Below are positions 11,597-24,495 of a DNA stretch of 64,000 bases, piece by piece (within the stretch, counting starts at the first letter, position 1; each line of letters starts with the position of its first letter). The DNA comes from Escallonia rubra (lineage: Eukaryota > Streptophyta > Magnoliopsida > Escalloniales > Escalloniaceae), in the NCBI GenBank assembly GCA_033065855.1, contig JAVXUO010002735.1, positions 310,001 to 374,000 on the forward strand, written 5' to 3'. Both the position numbers and the translations under genes were made by a program. The notes beneath the pieces are model-generated. The model was not told the DNA's origin. It made no database searches and was given only the letters and a program-made list of their open reading frames with translations.

Positions 11597-12300
11597 TTAC
11601 TGCATTTTCTTTACAGCCAAACTTAAAAATCATATCGTGGAATTTAAGATACCATTGTCTAGAGGCTTGCTTTATCTCATATATGGATTTCTTAAGCTGA
11701 CATTTCATGTCTTCCTTGCCTTCAACCAAAAAGGTTTCTGGTTCCGTCATATTGACATTTTCAAGCAAGTTACCATTAAGAAACGCAGTCTTTATATCCA
11801 TTAGATTCAGCTCTTAATCGTAATGAGCTACTGAAGTCATGACTATTTGAAAGGAACCCTTTTTTCGATCATAACAATTTATCCCCTCCCTTTGAGTGAA
11901 ACCTTTTGCAATGAGTCTAGCCTAGTATCTTTCAACATTGACTTTAAAATCCACCTTTGTTTTGTAGAACCGTTTACAGCCTACAACTTTGGCCCCTTCA
12001 AGCAAGTCAACAAGGTTTTAAACTTCATTTATTTGTTGACTATAACTCAGGTTTCATGGCTTCAAGCGATTGAGTTAGTGATTACTCATAATAGCTTCTT
12101 TAAAGGATGAAGGATCATTTCTTATGCCTAGACTATAGTCAGGCTCTTCTAGGTACACATTACAATTCTTAGAAATAACTGTCCATCTCTCTCTCTCTCT
12201 CTCTTTGAAGAGATTTTTCATTAGCAGGAATTGAAGCAAGACCTGTGAATGAGGGGCATCATTAGGTACTACCTCAAGTTCATCGATATCCTCCATATGA
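11597..12300 (-). pseudogene. Ty1/copia pol relic, RT N-terminal half
   Basis: This is the upstream half of the copia pol gene that continues at 4734. Minus-strand frames give SLGIRNDPSSFKEAIMSNH near 12090-12150, then MDIKTAFLNGNLLENVNMTE and KKSIYEIKQASRQWYLKFHD ending at the CACTA right end. MDIKTAFLNG is the copia RT catalytic block with the first Asp, and GLKQASRQW-like sequence follows it in the family. Frameshifts and a CT microsatellite (12188-12205) break it. Confidence 0.85.
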
Positions 12301-12449
12301 GATAACGGTGCACCAACATTTTGGATAACATAAATAGAAACATGATCCTGAATTTTCTAAAAAAATTATTATTCTCAGTGTACTACTCCCACGATACTAA
12401 GCATCTTAAAAAAATACTGCATGCATAGTTTCAACGATTCTAGTGGTAT

Positions 12450-13715
12450 TGTAGACACTCCATTTTTATAGTTTTATTTTATATTTTTAATCATATATGT
12501 TGTGCTTTATTGATAAATAAAGTTTATTATTTAATGTTAGGTGTACGCTTGATAACAAGTGATAGGCCTTAACTTAATTCAGCTTAGTCAGTCCAGTCCA
12601 GTCTAGTCAGTTTAGCCCAAATTAATTAGGTCGTCTGGTCTATTGGATAATTAGCCTAGTTAGTTAGGGTTAACCCAAGTTAGATTAGAGTCAAGAAGGA
12701 AAGTTTAATTGTAGACTTGAGGATCAATTTGAGAGACAGAGTGAATATGGGAAGACTTTCTGAATTTGGTATTATTCCTGACAGGTAATCAAGATAATTA
12801 CCCATTTCAAGACATGATAATGTCCTGAAGTTCATAATAAAATATATAAAACTTCAGGGGTAAACCGACCGACTTTCGACTGCCGGTTAATTGACTTTTG
12901 TCAATCTGCAATTTTATCACTTATTCTAACTTATTTCTAGCCTTGCAGATTGGCATTGCCAATCTTATCAGATTTTGCGATCTTGAACACTATAAAAAGG
13001 CCATTGGTCTTCATAGGTTGGGGGAAGGGGGGAGGGAGGGGGGAGGGGGGAAGCTTATTCTTTTTAGAGCCTGAGTATTATTTCTTTGTGAAGTGATCTC
13101 TTGAGAATCTTAGCCGTTCATATTCACTCTATAAAAGTCTCTTTCTAGTCTTTGCATCGCGAATCCTCAATTCTTCAAGGCAAGCTACTTCTAGAGGTAA
13201 TTTTATTAGCTTTCTAGCTTAGAAATCATAAAGATTGTCTACCCATCTCGTAGTCATATTTCTACTAAAAACATAAAAGGAATATTTTACATTTCTTGGT
13301 CTCAATATAAGTCCCAAAATGTAGACTAATTCCCATACGATCAGTGTCGAACTACGATGGTTTTGATTCCGGTTTGTCCGACCAAATTCATAGGCAATTT
13401 GACCCCTGTTGTCATGTTCAAACCAAAAATATATAAATTAACCTAGGGTCGACTTTGTCATATTTTTGCATGTTACATGTTCTTTAGGCCAAAAATCAAT
13501 AAAAACAAAGTAGAGACTGAAAAGGTGTGGCCAGTGCCTAACACCTTCCCATTGTGTAACTCAATCTCCGGACACATCTCCTAGTTTCAATAAGCCAGTC
13601 ATCCTTCTTGCACACTTTAGAGTGGGTTTTTCTTATTTTTTCTTTTATTTAATTAAATAAGATAACAACTCCATAAAAATCCTCCTTCTGGGACTATTTT
13701 CGAGGCGGTGCGCCA
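12450..13715 (+). repeat. Tat/Ogre-like Ty3 LTR
   Basis: The LTR starts TGTAGACACTCCATTTTTAT and ends ..GCGCCA at 13715, with canonical TG..CA ends. It is followed after three bases by a primer-binding site. TGTAGACACYCC starts are common in plant Tat-lineage LTRs. It contains ACTCTATAAAAGTC near 13128 as a possible TATA box and a G-rich run at 13021-13050. No matching 3' LTR or pol is visible to the right, so the element is truncated. Confidence 0.65.
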
Positions 13716-13718
13716 TAG

Positions 13719-13736
13719 TGGTGACTCTACTGGGGA
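13719..13736 (+). promoter_or_regulatory. Retrotransposon primer-binding site
   Basis: TGGTGACTCTACTGGGGA lies three bases after the LTR end. It is complementary to a tRNA 3' end of the AGAGTCACCA type (tRNA-Arg-like, the primer class reported for Tat/Ogre elements). It fixes the LTR boundary and the plus orientation of the element. Confidence 0.7.
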
Positions 13737-16675
13737 CTAAGTGGCTAGGCTGCCTTGGCCCAAAAACAGCTTGCGGCAACCTCAATGGTGCGAGAGTTTT
13801 AGCCACGACAAGGCCAAGCCACGCCCGTGCTAAGAGGACTAGACTTGAAAATTTTCTATTGATTTTTGGCCTTGCTGCATTTTCTTTTAATTTTGTGGTA
13901 TGTACAATATGACATAACTTTGGTACTTGCGCTTTTATTTCCATACCTCACACTAGCGCACGTCTCACGCCGACCCACCTGTTTGAGAGCGACACACTCG
14001 AGGCCCTTGGTCTTCCTGGGCTCAAGGCGATCTCTCGATCAAGTTCTCAACTCCACGTGCCTCGTACTAAAGATTCATCACGATCTCTTGGTATATCAAA
14101 CAACTTGTATACATAATGATGATTGCCTATTATTAACTTTGGGGGTACAGTCAATAGTTTCACTTATTTTCGATCTTGTTCCCTTTGAGATAGAGGATGT
14201 TTGTTTCTGGGCCCTATGCCAAGGGAGGCTTATTTTCAACAAAACAAACTTACAAATCTCTGAGACAAAGAGAATCTGAATTCATCCTTACTTAGCTTAG
14301 TGACTCTCAATATTTGGCGCAAAGACTAGAAGCTGCCATTACAAATATTTTTGTGGCAATTTCTACATCAACGACTAGAAATGTCCTCAGAATTAGTTGA
14401 ACGACAATGACATGTCTTAGAGTTTGTGCCCACCTTGTTTACAGCATCTTGAAGCCCACGATCACCTCTTCCTTCAGTATAGTAAAACTCACCACATTTG
14501 GCTTCAAGCTTCAAGGAACAAGAGGCTCCTCAGACAAGTTTAACTAGAACCTGGGTTTTGCACTGTCTCAGCAAGCCTATTTTTAGAAATAGTTGCGACT
14601 TGTTTTACCTTTGTGCCAGTGGTGGTTTTATTTTTGGTTATATGGTATGGTAGGAATGGCCTTATTATCAAGGGAACAGTCTTTTGCGGAGCACATTTTG
14701 GCTCATAGTCATAGTCTGTTACTAAACATCATATGCCTTCTCAGTTCCCAAAACTGGTTCGATGAAATAGAAAATATAAGTCATTCTGCCAACTTGCAAA
14801 GCTCAATTCATTTTGAACACTTTTATCCCCCGTTTATTCCTGTGCACTTTTGGAATTTGTGTGCATGCTCATTTTGACCAACCACTCTATGTTGTGCTAT
14901 CTCGGTTACAAAGCCAACCCAAGGTTTAAATATATGTGTTCAATTTGTTATTGGTATGGTTGCATTTAGCTCAGCCTAGATGCCAAATTGGGGCACACAC
15001 TGATGTTATTGTCTCCACTGGTGAAAATGGTGCTGCAACGACTACTTTGTTGCTAGCTATTGCATGGCTATCAAAATTCGTTGCTTGTATATCATTATCT
15101 GGTTTCTCATTCGGATTTACTTATGCAGATAAAAACTAGAGAAGACAGAGGTTCTTCAGGATCTATTGGTAATCTTTTGTGTAAAATATAAAATAGCAAT
15201 CGGAAGGTGCATTCAATGCACATCGCCCAAGACATAGAAAGTGTACTGTAGCCTTCTTAAGCGATGTCGTGTTTTGCTTTAAATTCAGTCCAGGGTCTGA
15301 AGCAAGAACGATTTGATGATGTAAAGCCTGTAATGCCTCCCCGAATAGAGCAATTGTTGTCTCTACCCTGTCTCTTGCGAGCCTTTATGATGTTTTATTC
15401 TGTAGCCATTAGTTTAGTAAGAGTTTTTAATTTATGTAAGTTCCTTATGTAATGTAACTCTCAAGTCAGATGTACATACATTTTATCCTTGGTATAGGTT
15501 TGTTATTTCTCTTGGAAGAAAAAGCCCAACACAACCAAAACTCTATACGAAGCATACATATGATTTCATGCAGAGCGCGCTCTAGCTTTCACACTATGAA
15601 ATAGTGGTAACAAACTCAGTCCTGATTGAATAACAATGCAAGTTCATAACTGAACAACGACTTTGTAGCCACCAAACATTAAGCGAAGAAACATTTCAAA
15701 GGTGCAAGAACAGAAGCTGTATAACTAGCTGAAGAATTATCCACAACCAATCAAGAATGTTTTATAAACCACCAGTGTATTCAAATTACGACTTTGGGTA
15801 CGTCTAGAAACTTCATAATCAATTAGTAGAATTACAGGTATGGAATGACTTTTTGAAACATTACAATTTAAATAGTCTAAGAAACTTCAATTGAAACATA
15901 AATGCAGAGTCCAACATGCTTAACAGTTCTTTTCTACCTACCACGTCACCATTGCTGCAGTTGTTTATACCGTGATGGGCACCGAAGGAAGAAAATCATC
16001 ATGATCTAGCAGCTCTGGCAATCAACATTCCAGCGAATTAAACTCCATCCATGACAAGCAGTCACTCTATTTTCTTCAAAACCTCGAGAAACAGTGGAGG
16101 ATTTGAGGGCATTACAGGCAAGTCATTAATAACCTGATTTTATATGCTAAATAATCATATAGCTGCTCAATAGTCATAGAGATTGTGAACAAACAGTGGA
16201 GGATTTGAGGGCATTACAGAAAAGTCATACTAACTGCTGTCGTATGATGACAAAAACCATACAAATCATCATAAACACTTATACCCGCAACGACTAGACT
16301 TGGGAGATACAAAAAAAAAAAGAAAATCTTAACCTATTTCCGTCATGTGACGAGTGGCATGATTCTTGGGAGGATTCTTGTACATGTCTACTCAGTACAC
16401 ATGAAAGAACATGATTGTTGTAACAACCTGCATATTATCGAACTCGGGTTCTGATTCACCCGTGGTACTCGTCTTGGGTTCATTGTTACTCGCGGGTGTC
16501 ATGGTACTACTCATCGCAAGCTTCTTCAACGAGGTTTTTTGACCCAGGTGATATGGGTTGATTTTTTTTAGGGGGGGGGGGGTGAGAGGAAACTTTGGCA
16601 TTCGTTTTCTCGTCATATCATGATCTCGTGATAACAACAACAAGTCCAAAGCTTCCAAGAAAAGCTTAACTACCC
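13737..16675. other. Truncated retroelement leader then unassigned sequence
   Basis: The first few hundred bases after the primer-binding site are presumably the untranslated leader of the Tat-like element. Further right I see no gag or pol motif. Frames such as 14936-15139 (plus) are hydrophobic and protein-like but match no family I recognise, and 15264-15452 likewise. A direct repeat of about 30 bp (CAGTGGAGGATTTGAGGGCATTACAG) occurs at about 16092 and 16195. Confidence 0.45.
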
Positions 16676-16824
16676 CGCTAATAAAGACACCCGCGATTCC
16701 ATAGAAAGACATCACAGTCCCTTGTGGAAAAGAAAAATGAAAGATTTGCTGAGACATAAATAAAGATAATAAATTTCTACCAAGATAATTGGAAGTTCCA
16801 ACCAATAAGAATCCGGATGAACCT
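16676..16824 (-). pseudogene. ycf4: Chloroplast ycf4 fragment (NUPT)
   Basis: The minus-strand frame reads [20 protein letters not shown], then a short divergent stretch, then [18 protein letters not shown]. This matches the central membrane segment of plastid Ycf4, a thylakoid protein needed for photosystem I assembly. About 45 codons are recognisable. After GVFIS the frame runs into unrelated sequence, and the N-terminal start and the conserved C-terminal half are absent. It is a nuclear copy of plastid DNA. The right side of the fragment lies 40 bp from a Mutator-like element inserted at 16865. Confidence 0.82.
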
Positions 16825-16864
16825 AAAAAAGTCCTTTTTTCTCTTTGTTTATCCTTTCTTTATA

Positions 16865-18071
16865 GGGTTAATTACTTACGGCACCCCTGAGGTTTACCCT
16901 AAATTACACACGGACCCCCTTATCTTTTGAAAATTACACTTCACTCCACAGATTTGTACCCGCATTTCACGGAGCCCCACAAAATTGACGGGGATCCTAA
17001 CTCCGTCTAAAGATTCTCTGACACCTTACTTTTTGGATTTTTCATCCCCAAACTGCCCTCCCTTTCTTGAATAAATACCCCCTTGCCCTTTAAGATTCTT
17101 CTTCTTCTTCTTCATTATCTTTCCCCTTTGCAGACCCATTTGGGTCTGCGTTTGTGCGGTGTTGGTTGCGGCGTTTGTGCGGTGTTGGTTGCAGGGATGA
17201 GATTAGGATCGGTCGACGTTTGTGCGGTGTTGGTTGCGGTGTTTGGGTGGCTATTTTTCGACCGGTATTGGTGGACGGCGTGTGGGGTTGGTTGCGGTTA
17301 CGATCGGAGAAATTGAGATCGGTAAAAGAAAAGGAAATGATCTCCTCGACGGCAGAGAAGAGGGAGGGGTGAAGGCGAAGATGGTCTGCGGCGTTCGCTC
17401 CATCCCTGCTACAGAGAAGAAGGTGTGGCAGTTGGTGATAGAACTTGACAGTGTGGATGGTGACTGCCTCGACATCGCCGAAATTTCATTTGTTGGGCAT
17501 CCGTAGCCGAAATTTCTGTCGAGGCCGTCAAGCGTTTTTCCGGCACTAGTCGGAATCGGCCATCGAAGACCGGATACAATGCCGGCAACAGCGATAGCAT
17601 ACGACTTGGAGGTGGTGATGGGCGATGCTTTGGTCACGGCACGATGGTCGTGGATGTGCGGCGCGATGCTGCTCGGTGAAAGGTGCAGCTGGATTTTACT
17701 GCCGATAACGGCTTGTGGGCCCGGCGAGAGCGGCGGGGGCAGCCGCTTCAGGAGACGACGGATCCTTGGCCTTGGGCGGCCGTCCACGGCCCCGCTTCGG
17801 CCGAGCAGACGGGTCCAACGGAGGTGAGGTTAAACTGGGAGATGGTTGGGCATCCGTGGTTTTCTTGGAATATAAAGGAGGAAATAGAAGAATATAGGGA
17901 AAATTCTCAAGAATATGAGCAAAAAAAGAGAGGGCAAAAACGTATTTTTATGACCAGCCATTAACACCGTCAAAGAAATCTAGATTTTTGGAGCGGAGTG
18001 TAATTTTCAAAGATAGTGAGGTCCGTGTGTAATTTAGGGTAAACCTCAGGGGTACCGTGAGTAATTAACCC
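16865..18071. mobile_element. Non-autonomous Mutator-like element, perfect 9-bp TSD
   Basis: Terminal inverted repeats of about 100 bp begin GGGTTAATTACTTACGGCAC at 16865 and, inverted, GGGTTAATTACTCACGGTAC at 18071. A perfect 9-bp duplication TTCTTTATA flanks both sides (16856-16864, 18072-18080). Long TIRs with a 9-bp duplication define the Mutator superfamily. The interior (about 17150-17860) is GC-rich with repeated TTTGTGCGGTGTTGGTTGCG units. It may be captured genic DNA (Pack-MULE type), but I recognise no donor gene, and the long minus-strand frame there has no motif. Confidence 0.85.
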
Positions 18072-18309
18072 TTCTTTATATTATAGAGATATGTACAACT
18101 TTTGTTAGCAACTCCATGTAGAAACAGTAATAAATTAAAGGCTCAAAATATCAACTATAAAGAAAAATAAAGCATGACCCTATCTCTTTGTTTTTATATT
18201 GTTCAAAAGCTGCCTTTTATTCCCAAAGGCCTGGCCTGGTCAATACCTAGTTGGACCTTTTTTTAATTCCAACAAGTCCTATAACTAAGCCCCATCGGAC
18301 TTGCTTTTA

Positions 18310-19563
18310 GGGCAAATTATTCACAGAGCTCCTGAGATTTACCATAACTACACTCAGGGCCTACTAACTATTTTTTAACTCTGCTCTTTGATATTTTTAC
18401 CCATATTTTACGGAGCTACACACGTTTCGCGAGGAGGCAAACTCTGTTTCAAAATTCTCGAACACTCCATTTTTTGCTTTTTCTATTCCCACACTCACAA
18501 TCACACATTCCCAATCCCTATGCTAGGAACCATTTAGTGAGCCCCATCATCATCGACAAATCTTTAAATACTCGCTGCCACCGAGGCAGCAAAACTCCAA
18601 TAAGAGAGGGAAATAACCTGGCTTACCAAACACATAACCCCCCCCCCCAGGCGACCACCAGAGGCGACACACAGACATGCCCACGTGTGTGCACAAAATG
18701 CCCATCACCACCGTCACACATAGACCTGAACCCACATATGTACCAGCCACCGAGCCAAACCCACAATCGCCTGCTACCCTTTACATCCCTCATCCCAACC
18801 CACAACCACCCTTACACACAGACGGGCGAACACAGATCTGGGCAATGGAGTGTGGTGAAAACAGGTGGAGCTACAAATACAATTATGGATGTCATGTGCA
18901 GTCTCTCTATGTATGTGGGGGTATGGGTGTGGGTGGGTGGGGCTATAAGATAGTGGTGGTGGATGGTGATGGGCAGTGTGTGTGTGTGTGTTGTTGTTGT
19001 TGTTGACGCGGTGGTGTAGATGATAATGATCATTTTTTATGGTTGTGTCGGGGCAATGGTCGTTATGGTGTAACCAGAGGCGAGAGAATCTGTAATGAGA
19101 TATTCTCTTTCTAAAGCTACCCTTAAGCTAATGGTGGTGGTGGTGGGGCAGTGGTGGTTGTGGTGAAGGTCGGCGATGGTCAGATTATTTTTAGTGGTGT
19201 GGCGGGCAGTGGTGTAGATCAAAACGGTAGGTCGATTTTCGTGGTGGTGTCGGGGCAGTGGTGCCTGGGGTGTAAACGACCCTGGTGTAGAATAGAAATG
19301 GTGACATCGTTCTTTTTGGTGGTGTCGGGGCAGTGGTAGTTGTGGTGTAATCGACAGTGGTGATCTGGCTGGTTTACTGGTGGTGAACTAATCAGATTCG
19401 TTAGGTAAATTTATTTTAAATGAAAGGTGTTATTGTCTTTTCAATGATTCTGTTAACAATGTGAACTGAAAAGTAAAGAAGTGTATCTTAGTGTAATAAA
19501 AATAGTTGGTAAGCGCTGAGTGTAATTATAATAAACTTCAGTAGTGCTAGGAGTAATTTATCC
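18310..19563. mobile_element. Second Mutator-like non-autonomous element
   Basis: The left end GGGCAAATTATTCACAGAGC and the inverted right end GGATAAATTACTCCTAGCAC share a diverged TIR of at least 70 bp, including ATTACACTCAG near base 45. The flanks TTGCTTTTA (18301-18309) and TTGTTATTA (19564-19572) match at 7 of 9 positions. The end pattern is related to the 16865 element. The interior is rich in GGTGGTGG and CCACC triplet-like runs; no gene is recognisable. Confidence 0.7.
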
Positions 19564-20333
19564 TTGTTATTATCAGCATGAAGTAGTTGCTTCTCGTATT
19601 GTTTTCTCAATGTCGCTTCATTAACTTCCTGACTCACTCCAAGTATCCTGTAATAATTTGATTCCCCTCCGCTCTTCTCAAAGTTTTAGACATCGATCAT
19701 CTCTATCATGTGGGAAAGACCTTCAAGGTTCGGTAGTAAATAAATTGAGTTAAATACAAAACTATCCCCCGTGGTTTACACGTTTTTGCCGCTCGCTCCC
19801 CAGGTTTGCAACTTTTGTAATAATGTCTTATGTCCTTGACAAAAATATTGCAAACGAGTCCAAAATTAGACATCCGTTCAAAATCGGACATTAAGTCTAC
19901 ATTTGCTATGCACATGCCATTTTAGCATGGATATATTTGTTCATTCCCTTACCTAAACCCTCCTAAAACCCTAAACCTCTATTCCGACTTTCACATAAAC
20001 CCTTTCCCCTCAAATGGGCCGCCCTTGAGTAAATGGCCAAGGAGTATGATCCATCCATGAATCAGTAACAAACACATGTAGCACACATTCTTTCAGAAAC
20101 ATCGGATAACCAACAAAGAAAGCATTATTTTCTACAGCAAACCCATCTTCCCTCAACCCATTATTTTCTGCAGCAATCGTACTTCCAGCAAATGCAAACC
20201 CAACTGGATTTCTATCGCAATGAAACTTGAAAATGTGTGGTTGGTTACTTATTAGTGGGTGGTTATTGTCTAAGTGAGTAGTTTGTCTTGTCTTGTAATG
20301 GTAGTTATTTTCTACAAAGCCTCTAGTATATAT

Positions 20334-23300
20334 AGTAATACCCTGGAAAATACCGGAGATTAATCTAACCGTGAGTTTGATTAATTGATGTGGGATTATT
20401 TTATTAAGTAGCAATATGTTGGTGATGATGAAGTATTAGGGAGCTAAATAAGGGGGTTAGTGTGGCCGTGGGGGTTGAAATGAAATTTTGGAAAGTTAAG
20501 GGGCAAAAGTGTAATTTTGGAAAATATGATGAACGGGATGCATATCTTTATTAAGTAGCATCCTTTTGATTATAATGAGGTGTTAGGGGGTTACATGGAG
20601 GGTTAGGGTGATTTTGGGGTCAAATTGTAATTTTCCAAAGTCAAGGGGGTTAAAATGCAATTTTGGAAACTTGAGGGGCCAAAGTGCAAAATTTGAAACT
20701 TGGCAAAATGTGTCATAATATGAAGAAATCAGACATGCACGATGGCCACCTCCTGGTTGCACTAAGCTGAGTCAAAGTGGAAAATATTAAAATACTTTGA
20801 GAGAAAATCTGGTGGGAAGAAAATATAAAAAGGAAAGTTTGGGGAGGAAAATGTAAATACAAGAAATCTGTGAACAGTGTCGTGAACAGTAACCCGTGAA
20901 GAACCCAGAAACAGGGAGGAGAAAAGAGAAGAAAAAGAAGAGAAGAAAAGAGGAAGAAGAGAGGAAAAAGGGAGAAGAAAGAAAGGATTTCCCAACCCTA
21001 ACAGGGTAATTCATCTTCTTTGAACTAATTATGTGAAATTATTGTATAAAGTTTGTGGGATTCGGTTAAAGGTGTTCCGTGTGTACATGTGTGTGTGTCA
21101 CGGTGTATATGGGTTCGGAAGGAAGGAATTCGAATAGAATTATGTTGTGTTTTGGATATATGAGAGCTTAAAATGGAAAAATAAGGAAAAACAGTTGGAA
21201 TTACAGAGTTTAGTGTGTGTTTTGAGTGTGTTTAGGGTGTGTTCTTGGTGTGTATTCATTGGTGTATTTCGGTTGGGTTTTGGAATGAGGATTTGGGGTG
21301 GATTAATGAATTAAACTGGATGTAAACATGTGTAAAAAGATGGAATTGTGTGGAATTGAGTAGAATTCGGGGTGTTGGTGGGTGAAAGAGTGGATTCATG
21401 TGAGGTGTGGCTTTCGGCAGTGAAAGAGAGAGAGGTTGAAGATGAGTGCGTGTGTCCAAGGTGAACTAGTGTGTGTGTTTAATGTGAATAGTGACTGTTT
21501 TTGTCACTAAAGGTGGGAATTAAGTAATCAGTTTGGAATTCGAATTTTTAAAAATAGTTAGGGTCATATTTAGCCAAAGTTCAAAAAAGAGACCCTAGTT
21601 ATTTTTAGGAGACTTGTGTCGTGGAAAAATTTCAGATTTTTCCGAGGTCGAGAAGGGGGTGAACGGATGCGGGAAGTTTGAAACTTTACAGTGAAATTTA
21701 AAATATCAAACGATCGCGATTTTGCGCAAAACTTTTATGAGGACTCTATGATGCTGAGAAGTTCCATTTCCCAAGATTTCGGGTCATTCCGAAGTCGTTA
21801 GCCATTTTTGGTCGAACGGGCTTTTAAGCGCTCGGTCCGGAAGCCGGTTCGGGATTTTTGGGCGAAAATTCTGTAAAATACTTTTTAGCTCAAGAATGAA
21901 TTCAGGAGGCTTAAAATAGCGTTTTAAAGCACCTTTGAGATTTTTATGATGCCGGGAACCCTTAGGGGGCATTTTGGTAATTTGCCACCCGGAGAGGGGT
22001 ATTTTGGTAATTTTCCCGATAAAGTTTTTCAAAGGACTTTTTAGTCCGAAAAGAGTTGTAAAACACCTGAGAGGTTGTTTTGAAGCAGATTTGGGGTGTT
22101 TGAGTGGTAGTGAACCGTCAGGGGGTATTTTGATAATTTACCATGTTGACGCCAAATGTTAGGGAACGCGTATAATTCAGCGTTCGAAATGATGGGAAGT
22201 GATGAATGATGTTAATACGTTGAAATAATGAGATAGTGGCTATTGCTAATGCGTTGGTAAGCTAGGTTAATGATCCAATTATTGGACCAGATTAACAAGT
22301 CGTCGTAAGACGCTATAAACGATTAAATGGGAAGGGGTAGAATACGGAGTGTGTATATGTGGAATGGTTTCTAACGAGCAGAGTATTATTTGACTAGGTG
22401 ATGCAGCTCGTTGCGATCAAAGATTGCGAGTTGCTTCGGCTATAAGCCAATCAGGTAAGGACAATGCGGTTCTATATGCTAATTCATTGTTTCGATTAGC
22501 ATACCATGTTGATGACGTTTATGTTGGACTCTTGTTGTTATGTGTTGACACCGGTAGTCATTATGACCGGTATACGTATATTTGAATTGTGCTGTTGAGG
22601 ACTTAGGATAGAATAATTTCCTTAGTCCGCCCTGTTGATAGAATTTAGTGAGGATGATGGGTGTCCCAGTATGCTATGATTCGATTCGATTAGCATACTT
22701 GAAGTTGATGATGGTGTTGTGAAGGGGTTATCGTGTGGTTGTTGTGAGATGCCGGCAGTTATTGATAGCCGATATCTCTTCTCTTTGAGAACACTATTGA
22801 GGACTTGTGGCAACTTCTCCCGAGTCCGCCCTATCGTTGATAATGATGTTGTTGAGGTCGTTGCATGTTGTTGTGAAATGTTGGCACTTATTGATAGTCG
22901 ACATTTCTCTTATGTAAGAACGTTGTTGAGGGCTTGCGGTAGTCTTCTCCCAAGTCAGCCCTGTTGATGATGTCACGTTGAACTCTTGTTGTTATGTCTG
23001 AACACCGGTTGATTTGTTGATCCGGTATTCCTTGTTGAGCTGTGTTGTTGAGGACATAAGGTGGAATAAATTTTCCCTTAGTCCGCCCCGTTAATGATGT
23101 CTTGTTGCATGGCTGTAACGTGGTTAGGGAAAGCACTCTAAATGAGCTCCCTGCCTGTTGACAGTGTCTCTTCTATTTATTTGAGACTGAGATGAACATC
23201 CCGTAAAATGGGACATCAATATGATGAGGATGGCCTGTGAAACATGATCACTGGCAAAAAGGATGTAGGGCGCGCGAGTCGAGTCTGTCAGGTCTGGTCA

Positions 23301-24495
23301 AGTCTAGTCTGTCGTGTCTGAGTTGCATTGCATTTGATTTTCTTTTGATGTTAATGATTTTAATGACTTGTATTTCGTTGATGTTTATCTTTTCAATTTC
23401 TTATTTTAGTGTTCACTTGCATAGTCTGTCTGTCTGTCTGTCGGTCAGTCAGTCTTGTCCATGATGAGGTGACATAAGGTGGAATAAATTTTCCCTTAGT
23501 CCGCCCCGTTAATGATGTCTTGTTGCATGGCTGTAACGTGGTTAGGGAAAGCACTCTAAATGAGCTCCCTGCCTGTTGACAGTGTCTCTTCTATTTATTT
23601 GAGACTGAGATGAACATCCCGTAAAATGGGACATCAATATGATGAGGATGGCCTGTGAAACATGATCACTGGCAAAAAGGATGTAGGGCGCGCGAGTCGA
23701 GTCTGTCAGGTCTGGTCAAGTCTAGTCTGTCGTGTCTGAGTTGCATTGCATTTGATTTTCTTTTGATGTTAATGATTTTAATGACTTGTATTTCGTTGAT
23801 GTTTATCTTTTCAATTTCTTATTTTAGTGTTCACTTGCATAGTCAGTCAGTCTGTCTGTCGGTCAGTCAGTCTTGTCCATGATGAGGTGGCAGTAATGCT
23901 GTTCTATTGGGCCTTAAAGCCGCTCAGTCTAACGAAAGAAAAATTATCGTTTGACAAGTTATGTTGATGCTGAAATTTATTGACTACTCTTGATTCATTG
24001 CTATCGTTGAGATGATTATTATTCCTCCGAGTCTCTTGAATCATTTGTATACGATACTCCTCGTGTTGTCTTTACTGGGCGATTTGCGCTCATTCCTTAT
24101 GTTGTATTGTGCAGGCTATGAGGTTGATCAAGGAGAACCTTCTAGAAAGGAAAAAAAAAATAAGCTAGAAAAGTTGAGTAAGGGGATCAGTTGTGTGAGG
24201 TAAGAACAGCTAGGAATGGTGGAATGAAGAATGTGTTGCGAGATAGGTTGATAAGAGTCCTACGACTACAGTAGTATATTAGGTTGTATACTTTCATGTT
24301 GTTTAAAGACTTGAAAGTCTTCCGCTGCAGTACGATGTATGTTTGTAAGAAAATTTTTGTAAGGATGCAATTTGGAGCGTCTATTAATGAGGTATGAGTA
24401 TGAGGATGTAGTTGCTCTGTATTCAGTACAGGATAATGAAAATGATTATGGTTGATAACTCAGCCCGGTGATGTCACTTGGGTTGAGGTGTCACA
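20334..24495 (+). repeat. 4.16-kb solo LTR, Ty3 chromovirus (Tekay-like)
   Basis: The right end ..GAGGTGTCACA (24495) is the typical 3' end of Tekay/Del-type LTRs. The left end AGTAATACCCTGGAAAATAC fits a TG start mutated to AG. A perfect 5-bp duplication TATAT flanks it (20329-20333 and 24496-24500). There is no internal coding region, so this is a solo LTR left by recombination. Stretches such as GGGGCATTTTGGTAATTTG near 21967 are typical LTR filler. The segment 21540-22270 is homologous to the arms of the Mutator-like element at 25741-37899. Confidence 0.75.
23053..23888. repeat. 418-bp tandem duplication in the solo LTR
   Basis: Copies at 23053-23470 and 23471-23888 are nearly identical. 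The only differences I see are in the CTGT/CAGT tetranucleotide tract near their ends. Identical 75-residue frames in the two copies are duplication shadows. Confidence 0.92.

Noticed and set aside
14936-15452. Hydrophobic plus-strand frames that look like parts of a membrane protein
   Set aside because: No family recognised, no consistent exon junctions found, and no conserved motif; left as unassigned sequence.
17251-17787. 178-residue minus-strand frame in the 16865 Mutator-like element
   Set aside because: GC-rich, low complexity, no motif, and overlapping open frames on the other strand; kept only as possible captured DNA.
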